In this document: one piece after another, positions 7,848 to 15,649 of the stretch | How positions within the stretch are numbered: position 1 is the first letter of the stretch | Layout: every line of letters begins with the position of its first letter | NCBI GenBank assembly: GCA_963678775.2 | Contig: CAXXGR010000008.1 | Location: forward strand, 248,001 to 312,000 | Length of the DNA stretch: 64,000 nucleotides | Direction of reading: 5' to 3' | Source: JBFHIJ01 sp963678775 | Lineage (GTDB): Bacteria > Bacteroidota > Ignavibacteria > Kapaibacteriales > UBA2268 | Position numbers and translations under genes: made by a program | The notes under the pieces: generated by a model | Database searches by the model: none | The model's input: the letters and a program-made list of their open reading frames with translations, nothing else | What the model was told of the DNA's origin: nothing

Positions 7848-9350
7848 TTAAAATGCCAAACCTATGCTAAATATTTTATTATGAAGCTTGACCTTACCAA
7901 ATTCTTCTACTTCATCTTTAAAGAATGGAGTTATCGTGTGATTAAAGAAATAAAAATCTACATACAAAGTAAATATTTCTAGCCTAAAGCCCATATTCCA
8001 ACTATATCGCATCTGGTTAATGCCCATATTAGCCCAGTCCAGATTTTCTCCCCCAAGAGTACCACCCAAGGAATAATGCAAATCCCCACCAACAAAGAGC
8101 ATAATTCTGAACGGCATATATTGCTGTTGTTCAGAAGAAAATGCAAATTTTACAGGTACTTCTATCGAGTGTATTTTCAAATCTCCCTGGAAACTAGGAT
8201 TTTGCATATATCGATATCGAGCCTCTAATATTAAATTAGTGTGTTTTGACAAATTTGTATTATAGAACAAACCAACTGCCCCACCTATGTCGTTTTTCCC
8301 ATCATAAGGCCCGTCAGAATATTCAAAGTTACTCTTGCAATAATCAAGGCTAAGTCCGAACTTATGAGACTCTAAAGATATTCTTTTCCACTCTCTGGTA
8401 GTTTCAAATTCATATCTCTCTTTAGATGCCATAGCAAGTAATAAGTTATAACTCTGCTTGCAAATTAGCTCCAATCCTTCAAAGTTTATCAAATCAATAT
8501 CATCTTCAGGTTTATGATATTGCCTATGCTCCCCGGTAGTAGCAGCAATGCAGGGAATACTATTTCTATAAAATGGTCCATGATCACTTTGATCTCTCCA
8601 AAGAGCTTTTCTATCTTCAAATTTTACGTAAAGTCCTCTCACTCTTTCTATGGTTTCAGAAAAGTCATCTCCTTCCTCCATAGATCCAAATCCTAAAAAG
8701 GAAACTCCCTGAGCATTTCTGAGTCGCCCAATCATATCCAAATTCAGCATGGCTTTAATTTTAGATAACTTCACTGGCGGTTTTTTTACAAAATTTCTAC
8801 TACCATAAAGTCCATCTTCTTCGCCATCAAAAGCGGCAATAATGACATTTCGATCTAGTTTGTCTCTATTTGCCATAAGCATTCCGGCTAGCTCAATTAC
8901 AGCTGCCACTCCAGAAGCATTGTCATCAGCTCCGTTACACACCTTCATTTTGTCACCATTACTTTCAGATTCAACACTAGGTACAAGCGAGATATCATCG
9001 TCTTCAATTATAAACCCTATATGGTCATAATGTGCACCAAGCACAATATATTCATCCTTATATTTTGGATTAACAGCTTCTATCAGCCCTATCACATTTT
9101 GTGCATGCACATTGCTATAAGAGAACTTCTGATAGTAAGAGTCTCCAAATCTTTTCAGCCCAATTGTTTCAAATTCTGAAGCTACATAATACGCAGCTTG
9201 CCTGCCTTTGGCAGTACCGGCTTTTCTGCCCTCCAGAGAGTCAGAGGCAAGGAAGTTTACGTGCTTTTTAAGATTTTCTTTCATTTCAGTTGCTTTTACA
9301 TTTACATTAAATCCAATAATTATAAATGCAATTAATACTAAATACTTCAT
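7848..9350 (-). CDS. secreted M28 metallopeptidase with C-terminal barrel-like domain
   Basis: 500 residues. Residues 1-20 are a signal peptide. Residues 25-310 are a complete M28 (aminopeptidase Y/Q-type) zinc peptidase: predicted metal ligands His107 (GAHYDH), Asp142 (NGADDNASG), Glu178 (DGEEDG), Asp205 (NLDMIG) and His279 (QYHKPED), with Glu177 as catalytic base. Such enzymes remove N-terminal amino acids from peptides. Residues about 320-500 are different: repeated amphipathic strands, Gly/Tyr-rich turns and a terminal Phe, as in small outer-membrane barrels. This suggests a peptidase tethered to the outer membrane. Typical single-domain M28 proteins end near residue 310. The peptidase call is firm; the barrel is inference. 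Confidence 0.88.
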   Translation of the reverse strand: MKYLVLIAFIIIGFNVNVKATEMKENLKKHVNFLASDSLEGRKAGTAKGRQAAYYVASEFETIGLKRFGDSYYQKFSYSNVHAQNVIGLIEAVNPKYKDEYIVLGAHYDHIGFIIEDDDISLVPSVESESNGDKMKVCNGADDNASGVAAVIELAGMLMANRDKLDRNVIIAAFDGEEDGLYGSRNFVKKPPVKLSKIKAMLNLDMIGRLRNAQGVSFLGFGSMEEGDDFSETIERVRGLYVKFEDRKALWRDQSDHGPFYRNSIPCIAATTGEHRQYHKPEDDIDLINFEGLELICKQSYNLLLAMASKERYEFETTREWKRISLESHKFGLSLDYCKSNFEYSDGPYDGKNDIGGAVGLFYNTNLSKHTNLILEARYRYMQNPSFQGDLKIHSIEVPVKFAFSSEQQQYMPFRIMLFVGGDLHYSLGGTLGGENLDWANMGINQMRYSWNMGFRLEIFTLYVDFYFFNHTITPFFKDEVEEFGKVKLHNKIFSIGLAF

Positions 9351-9590
9351 TTCATTATCCTAATTTATAGTAATCATATCAATTTTATTCGTGATATATT
9401 ACGCATAATAAATATCATAGTTCAATTTTGATCCATTATATAAAATTGATTTAAGAATAAACCGATATTTAGCTTAGCTAGTAGGAATAATGAGTAGGAG
9501 TTAGGATTGATACAAGAAATATTGTAAACTATTAGTCTACATTTGCAAAATAAAATAGTTGTGATGTGGATTTCGCTTTATTGAATACAA

Positions 9591-11582
9591 TTACAAGTCT
9601 AGACAAAGAGAATATATAATCCTGCTGCCAAAAGCTGTTGTAGGGATTTGATTTATATTTTCTCTGGCACGAATATATTCAGGGATAAGCATATCGCTAT
9701 TATTAATATTTGTAACAGATAAAGTATGATTCAAACCCAATTTGTGGGATAAATCATGATGATAAGAAACATGTATATTTAGAGTAAATTGCATAGGAAT
9801 ATCAGCTAAAATTCCATAAGTTTTACTGTATAAATAGCTGTCAAGAGCAAGATTGAAATTACCAAGTTCTTTACTTACACCAGCAGATAAAGTATGTTTA
9901 GGTACAAATCTATAATTTGAATAAGCTTCATCCTTGTCTTCGCCATTGATAATATTATAATTCAAGAATGCGCTGATAATTTTGTGGTTTATATATTTCA
10001 ATTCCAATTCTATACCATAACCTGCAAACTCTCCTACATTTCTATATTCAGAAGGTTTCTCTCTACTATAGCTAACTCTCTGTATTAAATCATTATAATA
10101 ACTATAATATGCAGTCGCTTGTGCGAAGAAATTTTCTATTTGGGTAATATATGCTATTTCATAAGAAACAGAAGTCTCGGGTTTAAGTTTAGGATTACCC
10201 ACTACACTTGGGTGTTGGAAATAAAGTTCTAACATATTCGGCGTACGAAAAGATTCTCCATAAATAAGTTTTAGTGCATTGTTTTTGTTTAATTGAAAGT
10301 TTGCAGTGGCCCTAGAAGAAATATTACTTTCGAAGATATCATTTCCGGTATATCTGGTACCAAGTATTATACTAAAGAAATCAATTTTTAAATTCCCCTG
10401 CACAAACGCCGAATATTCAAATATTTTCTCTTCACCTTTTAAGTTTTCACGAACAACTGATTCGTTTGGAATAGAAGAAATTGTATGATTGTAATCGATC
10501 CCTTTTACAAAATCAGCCCCCACTTCAAAGTTTAGAGCATTAGTTAGTCTGTAATTAGCATTCAGCTTAGAGCCAAATTTCTTATCAAAAATATTTACTT
10601 CCTCTGTGTGTAAGTAATTTATAGGATAATCCCGTTGAAAATAATCATAGTAAAGGTTAAAATCTAAAGACAAATCTTCATATATCTTCATGTTTTGAAT
10701 TCTGTAAGCAGCAAGCAAGCCTTTATCCGCAAAATATCCCGGCATTCCTGATGAGTAAGAAAAATAGCCTCCCATATAAGCATGTTTGTTATTGAAAGTA
10801 TTTATAAACAAAGAATGCTCTTTATATTTTAACTGTATTTCGGCAGTACTTTCCTCCAAATTTTCCTGATAATTTACGATAGAGTCATAATTCAAAAGAA
10901 TATCTTGACTAAGAACAATACTATCAGGTGCTACAACCAAATTATATGGATTCCTCTCTTCTTGCAAATTTGACACTGAAATATGTGCAGAGAAATCTCC
11001 GATATACTGAGTTGATGTTATTGATGTTGAATATAATCCGGGATAGCCTAATCTAATCTGCCCTGATGCTTGTGAATGCTTTGGAGACTTTGTTATAATA
11101 TTGATTACACCTGAATAGGCATTAGTACCATAAAGTACAGAGGCAGGACCTTTCAGAATTTCTATACGCTCTACATCTCTAATATTAATTCTGTTCAGGA
11201 TATGATTTCCGTATATAGTCTGCCATGTTGGGGTATTATTTATCAGTAATAAGGTTTTATTGCTGTAATAGTTCTGCAGAATACCTCTAAAAGTTTCTAC
11301 ATTTCTGTCATTATTAGTTTGAGTTATATCGACACCTGCGATAGCCCTAATAGCATCCGCTATGCTTTCGAAATGATAGTTCAATATCATGTCTTTGTCA
11401 ATCACAGAAACAACTGAAGGAGTGCTAAATATTTCTTTAGGAATACTTGTAGATACATTAATTGGTATCTGCATGAGCTCTTCCATAGTCATATTGCGGA
11501 CACGTTCATAGTTGTCTTGAGACTGTGCAGTACAAAAGACGAAGACAGTATAGACTAAAAATAAGAAAATATATCGTTGCAT
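9591..11582 (-). CDS. TonB-dependent outer-membrane receptor
   Basis: 663 residues from ATG 11582; an in-frame TTG at 11594 is less likely. A signal peptide (1-20, ending CTAQ) is followed by a plug domain of about residues 45-165: 'SVIDKDMI', 'IADAIRAIAGVDI', 'VETFRGI', 'RIEILKGPASVLYGTNAYSGVINIITK'. The rest is a 22-strand-type barrel ending in L-D-L. It should import a substrate (siderophore, cobalamin or other metal complex, or an oligomer) across the outer membrane using TonB energy; no substrate can be read from the sequence. It lacks the carboxypeptidase-regulatory-like N-domain present in the receptor at 15650. It stands alone, 250 bases from the hydrogenase operon end. Confidence 0.88.
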   Translation of the reverse strand: MQRYIFLFLVYTVFVFCTAQSQDNYERVRNMTMEELMQIPINVSTSIPKEIFSTPSVVSVIDKDMILNYHFESIADAIRAIAGVDITQTNNDRNVETFRGILQNYYSNKTLLLINNTPTWQTIYGNHILNRINIRDVERIEILKGPASVLYGTNAYSGVINIITKSPKHSQASGQIRLGYPGLYSTSITSTQYIGDFSAHISVSNLQEERNPYNLVVAPDSIVLSQDILLNYDSIVNYQENLEESTAEIQLKYKEHSLFINTFNNKHAYMGGYFSYSSGMPGYFADKGLLAAYRIQNMKIYEDLSLDFNLYYDYFQRDYPINYLHTEEVNIFDKKFGSKLNANYRLTNALNFEVGADFVKGIDYNHTISSIPNESVVRENLKGEEKIFEYSAFVQGNLKIDFFSIILGTRYTGNDIFESNISSRATANFQLNKNNALKLIYGESFRTPNMLELYFQHPSVVGNPKLKPETSVSYEIAYITQIENFFAQATAYYSYYNDLIQRVSYSREKPSEYRNVGEFAGYGIELELKYINHKIISAFLNYNIINGEDKDEAYSNYRFVPKHTLSAGVSKELGNFNLALDSYLYSKTYGILADIPMQFTLNIHVSYHHDLSHKLGLNHTLSVTNINNSDMLIPEYIRARENINQIPTTAFGSRIIYSLCLDL

Positions 11583-11775
11583 TATAAATCCCAATCATAC
11601 CCATGAATTATTGACTTATTTAGAATAAATATATTTTCAACAAATATATAAAAAATATATTATATTCACCTAATCATATGGATTAATATTATATTCTGAA
11701 TACATAAATAGAACGCTAGAGCTCTCTGTAACTTATTTTCAGTAGAAATTATTTCTAATGTATTATTTAAAAAGT

Positions 11776-11817
11776 AGGGTTAGCATCTGCGACCTATAAA
11801 GGTGCAATGCTAACCCT
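11776..11817 (-). terminator. intrinsic terminator of the hydCBA operon
   Basis: An 11-bp perfect stem (11807-11817 with 11776-11786, AGGGTTAGCAT arm) with a 20-base loop, followed on the minus strand by ACTTTTT. It lies 28 bases past the hydA stop. Confidence 0.8.
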
Positions 11818-11844
11818 ATTAGATGCATACCAACCCAATAATAT

Positions 11845-13629
11845 TTAGTATCTGTTACGCTTACGATAGTGAGTATGTAAGAGCTTATGAGATTTATGGC
11901 CAAGAGGCCCAGTAGTTAAATATTCATTATATAACTGATTAATTTCAGGATTTTCGTGAGATTTACGAATTTCTAAACCTGCATCTTCTTTGTATATTGC
12001 CTCCATCCTTTTATTTCTTATTTCATCATTGGTTGGAATAGGCTGACCGCCACCACCGATACAACCACCAGGGCAAGCCATTATCTCTATAAAATGATAT
12101 GGAGATTTGCCTTCTGCTATTTGATCCATGATGATTCTGGCATTTTTGAGACCATGTGCTACAGCTACCTTCAAAGTAACTCCTTCTAAGAAAGACCAAT
12201 CAGCTTGCACTTGCTCCAACTTAATCTCAGCTTCCTTAATGCCTTCAAGCCCGCGAACCGGAATAATATTTAATTTTTCAAAAGGCACTTCTCTGCCCGT
12301 AATTATTTCGTAAGCTGTGCGGAGTGCTGCTTCCATAACACCACCCGAAGCACCAAATATAGCACCGGCACCGGTAGATTTACCCATAAAACTGTCAAAG
12401 CTTGCATCTGAAAGCTCAGTAAACTCTATCCCGGCTTGCTTTATCATGTGGGCAAGTTCGCGAGTAGTTAGACCTGCATCAATGTCCCTAAACCCGCTGG
12501 AATTCATTTCAGGCCTATTAGCTTCATATTTCTTCGCAGCACAAGGCATTATTGAAACACTTACCATATCTTCCGGTTTAACGTCTATTTTTTCTGCAAA
12601 GTACGTTTTTGAAAGAGCTCCAAACATCTGTTGAGGTGATTTGCATGAAGATAGATGACCTAAATGATTCGGATACATGTGTTCAATAAACTTCACCCAG
12701 CCAGGCGAGCAAGATGTTATCATTGGAAGAGTAACATCTTCTTTGGTAACTAGCGCTTTTTTCAATCTACTAAGGAGCTCATGCCCTTCCTCTATAATAG
12801 TCAAATCTGCAGTGAAGTCAGTATCTAATACAGAGTCAAAGCCAATTTTTCTAAGAGCTGCAGCCATTTTACCTGTTACTACTTCACCGGGTTCATATCC
12901 TAACATTTCACCTAATGCAACACGCACGGAAGGAGCGGTATTGACCACAACATGTTTATTTTCATCTCCGATTGCTTCCCATATATCATCAAAGTAACGA
13001 CGTTCTGTCAAAGCGCCAGTAGGGCAGTGAGTAATGCACTGACCGCAATTTACACATACTACTTCGTTTAGCGGCAGTTCCATAAAGGTAGTTATTTTCA
13101 TATCTTTACCTTTGTGTGCAACACATACCGCGTTTACATGCTGAAGCTCGGCACAAGTCCTTACGCACCGCTGGCATCTAACGCACTTGCTATCGTCTTT
13201 TTCAATTGACCATGAAGATTTATCTATTTCGCTTTTTTGGCAAATATTGATATAAGTATCGTTGTCTACATTATACTCTGAAGCGAGCTCCTGCAACTCA
13301 CAATTTGTAGAGCGGTAGCAGGTAGTGCACTGAGTATTATGCTCAGAAACGAGAAGAGCAATAAGGTCTTTTCTGGCAGTTCTTACTTTTGGTGTATTAG
13401 TTTTGATTACCATGTCTTGCTCGCACGGAGTAGCACAAGAGGCAACGAGATTTCTGTGGCCATCCACTTCCACTACGCAGACTCGGCAGTTACCGGCAAT
13501 ACATAAATCTTCATGGTAGCAGAGAGTAGGTATTCTGACGCTTACCTTTTTAGCGGCTTCGAGTATTGAAGTGCCTTTTTTTACACTTACATCTATGCCG
13601 TTAATTTTAACACTTATTATATGTTCCAT
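11845..13629 (-). CDS. hydA: [FeFe]-hydrogenase catalytic subunit HydA
   Basis: 594 residues. Domains in order: plant-type [2Fe-2S] (Cys37, 48, 51, 65); His-ligated cluster (His97, Cys101, 104, 110); two [4Fe-4S] clusters (Cys149/152/155/159 and 192/195/198/202); H-cluster domain with TSCSPGW (305-311), MPCAAKK (362-367) and ACPGGCIGGGGQP (518-530), giving H-cluster ligands Cys307, 363, 519 and 523. It reduces protons to H2, or the reverse. Residue 308 is Ser where monomeric enzymes such as CpI have the proton-relay Cys. There is no extra C-terminal [2Fe-2S] domain as found in the larger Thermotoga-type HydA. Third gene of the hydCBA operon, 29 bases after hydB. The maturases HydEFG are not in this window. 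Confidence 0.95.
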   Translation of the reverse strand: MEHIISVKINGIDVSVKKGTSILEAAKKVSVRIPTLCYHEDLCIAGNCRVCVVEVDGHRNLVASCATPCEQDMVIKTNTPKVRTARKDLIALLVSEHNTQCTTCYRSTNCELQELASEYNVDNDTYINICQKSEIDKSSWSIEKDDSKCVRCQRCVRTCAELQHVNAVCVAHKGKDMKITTFMELPLNEVVCVNCGQCITHCPTGALTERRYFDDIWEAIGDENKHVVVNTAPSVRVALGEMLGYEPGEVVTGKMAAALRKIGFDSVLDTDFTADLTIIEEGHELLSRLKKALVTKEDVTLPMITSCSPGWVKFIEHMYPNHLGHLSSCKSPQQMFGALSKTYFAEKIDVKPEDMVSVSIMPCAAKKYEANRPEMNSSGFRDIDAGLTTRELAHMIKQAGIEFTELSDASFDSFMGKSTGAGAIFGASGGVMEAALRTAYEIITGREVPFEKLNIIPVRGLEGIKEAEIKLEQVQADWSFLEGVTLKVAVAHGLKNARIIMDQIAEGKSPYHFIEIMACPGGCIGGGGQPIPTNDEIRNKRMEAIYKEDAGLEIRKSHENPEINQLYNEYLTTGPLGHKSHKLLHTHYRKRNRY

Positions 13630-13658
13630 ATCTATTTTTCGCAGAATTGTTTGACAAA

Positions 13659-14843
13659 TTAGTAAATCATCTCTTCTCTAAAGTTTATCACAATAGAAGC
13701 AAATGAGTTGGCAACTGATTGGCCTAAGCCGCATTTGGCAGTTATTTTCATAGTTTCCGAAAGTTTCAATAGCTGCTCTAAGTAGTTAGGAGGTCTTTCC
13801 CCTTTTTTGACAGCAGCTATGCCTTCTTTGAGTTGCTGGCATCCTACTCTGCAAGGAGTGCACTGCCCGCAAGACTCTTCTTCGAAGAACTCTAAGTAGT
13901 TATCTAAGACTCTATACATAGACCTTGTGCTATTAAACAACATCATGGAACCACCGGTCGGAAGTGAATCTCCTGACAAGCCTCCTGGGAATCCAATAGT
14001 AGTAGAAGCAAACTTTTTACGTGGCACACAAAAACCGGATGCACCACCTACTTGGACTGCTTTAGTATCACCATCGCCAAATTCTCTAACGAAATCAGAT
14101 AAAGACATTCCAAATTCTATATCATATATTCCCGGCTTTGGTGTGTCGCCGGATACAGAAAATAATTTAGATCCTTGAGAATCCTGAGTCCCTAGTTTTT
14201 TAAATTCTTCAGGGCCAATTCTCGCTACCATTAGTGCAGAAACTAAAGTCTCTACGTTATTAACAACAGTAGGTGAGTTTTTATAGCCATTATTTGTAGG
14301 AAAAGGAGGTTTATTTCTAGGTTCACCCCTTTTGCCTTCCAAAGAGTTAATTAGTGCTGTTTCTTCGCCGCAAACATAAGCACCACTACCAAGGAAGATT
14401 TCTATGTTAAAATCTAAACCAAGTATTTCTGCATGTACATGGAATTCGTCAATTTCTTTCTGCAACTGTGGAACAAGATATTTATATTCACCTCTTAAAT
14501 AAATAAACCCCTTTTGAGCACCAATTACTTTCGCACAGATTCCCATCCCTGCAAGCACTCTGCGAGCAACTTTTGTAAGGATTTCTCTATCTTTAAATGT
14601 ACCCGGTTCGCCTTCGTCGGCATTGCATATTACATATTTTTCTTCGCCTTCAGCCTGAGCGGCAAACTTCCATTTAAGACCGGTAAGGAAGCCGGCACCA
14701 CCTCTGCCTTTCAAGCCTGAGTCTAACAAGTCTTGAATTATTTGCTGATTAGGGCGCTTCATGCATAGCCCCAAGGTTTTGTACTTATTGGAATCGTTAT
14801 AATTTCCCAATATGACATCTACTCTTTTAAGTCTATCTTTCAT
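13659..14843 (-). CDS. hydB: hydrogenase NADH/FMN subunit HydB, short NuoF-like form
   Basis: 394 residues covering only the NuoF core. It has the FMN/NADH-binding region (GLKGRGGAGF at 43-52, ICNADEGEPGTFKDRE at 72-87, GSGAYVCGEETALINSLEG at 152-170), an SLBB-type segment, and one C-terminal [4Fe-4S] cluster (Cys325, 328, 331 and 371). Electron-bifurcating HydB proteins are usually around 600 residues because they carry an N-terminal [2Fe-2S] thioredoxin-like domain and a C-terminal ferredoxin-like domain; both are absent here. This matches the short beta subunits of NADH-dependent non-bifurcating enzymes such as Hyd1ABC of Syntrophomonas wolfei. It would pass electrons between NADH and HydA. 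Spacing to hydC is 17 bases. Confidence 0.93.
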   Translation of the reverse strand: MKDRLKRVDVILGNYNDSNKYKTLGLCMKRPNQQIIQDLLDSGLKGRGGAGFLTGLKWKFAAQAEGEEKYVICNADEGEPGTFKDREILTKVARRVLAGMGICAKVIGAQKGFIYLRGEYKYLVPQLQKEIDEFHVHAEILGLDFNIEIFLGSGAYVCGEETALINSLEGKRGEPRNKPPFPTNNGYKNSPTVVNNVETLVSALMVARIGPEEFKKLGTQDSQGSKLFSVSGDTPKPGIYDIEFGMSLSDFVREFGDGDTKAVQVGGASGFCVPRKKFASTTIGFPGGLSGDSLPTGGSMMLFNSTRSMYRVLDNYLEFFEEESCGQCTPCRVGCQQLKEGIAAVKKGERPPNYLEQLLKLSETMKITAKCGLGQSVANSFASIVINFREEMIY

Positions 14844-14860
14844 TATTAAAGCTCCCTTGA

Positions 14861-15325
14861 TTATCTATTTCTGTATTCAGCAATAATTTTTTCGACCTTT
14901 TCAGGTGTGAGTTCTGTGTAAATTTCATCGTTAATAAGCATAGCGGGGCCTTTGTGGCACCAACCCAGGCAGTTTGTATATAGCAGTGAAAACTTGCGAT
15001 TCATAGTAGTTTCGCCTACTTTAATTTTGAGCTGATTTTCCAAAGTTTTAAGAATAGCTTCTTTTTCTTTCATTTCGCACACTATGGTTTTGCATAGCCT
15101 GATAACATATTCTCCACGTGGGACAGTATCTAAGAAATGATAAAAAGTTGCTTTACCATAAACTTCGGCAGAAGATATGTCAAGCTGCTTAGCTATCTCT
15201 ACCATAGCCTCATCAGAAACGTAGTGATCATAATCGTATATCCCTTGCAAAATAGGCAACAAACTCGTTCTTGCTTGCCCATGTTTTTTCACTAAAGATT
15301 GAATTCTTGTTGCTGTAGTGGTCAT
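14861..15325 (-). CDS. hydC: hydrogenase [2Fe-2S] subunit HydC (NuoE-like)
   Basis: 154 residues. GGAGG lies five bases before ATG 15325, so I use this start rather than the upstream ATG at 15340. The protein is a NuoE-type thioredoxin-like [2Fe-2S] subunit: a helical N-terminal part (1-65, with 'ILQGIYDYDHYVSDEAMVEIAKQLDISSAEVYGKATFYHF') and cluster ligands Cys78, Cys83, Cys119 and Cys123 in the usual C-x4-C ... C-x3-C spacing. It works with HydB as the diaphorase part of the hydrogenase. First gene of hydCBA; the promoter should be within 15326-15420. Confidence 0.93.
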   Translation of the reverse strand: MTTTATRIQSLVKKHGQARTSLLPILQGIYDYDHYVSDEAMVEIAKQLDISSAEVYGKATFYHFLDTVPRGEYVIRLCKTIVCEMKEKEAILKTLENQLKIKVGETTMNRKFSLLYTNCLGWCHKGPAMLINDEIYTELTPEKVEKIIAEYRNR

Positions 15326-15649
15326 AGTAGCCTCCGGCATACTTTTTAAAATGAATTGGAATATATAGTATATATATCAATTAGACAATTAGCATTAAAA
15401 TTATAAATATATGGTTTTAATTTTTACAACTTATTGGTTATAAAAATATTAATAATATTATCAGTAATATCAAAACGTTATTTTAAGTATTTAAATTATG
15501 TAACCTTTATGTTGCTATAGTAATTTGCATATCATCTGTCATTTTCAACGCTCTGCTTACACATACTACAGCCCAAAGGAAAGTGATAAACTATGAATTT
15601 CAAGCTCCGTATTTTGGATTAAATTCTTAGAACATTGTGGAGTAATGCA
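15326..15649. other. divergent promoter region of hydC and a TonB receptor
   Basis: An AT-rich gap of 324 bases between divergently transcribed units. It must hold both promoters. I find no perfect TAnnTTTG element on either strand, and no Fnr-like or riboswitch-like sequence that I would defend. An AT-rich imperfect palindrome lies around 15440-15470. Confidence 0.4.

Noticed and set aside
15326..15649. Redox regulator site (Fnr- or Rex-like) before hydC
   Set aside because: AT-rich imperfect palindromes are present, but none matches a known consensus well enough to claim.
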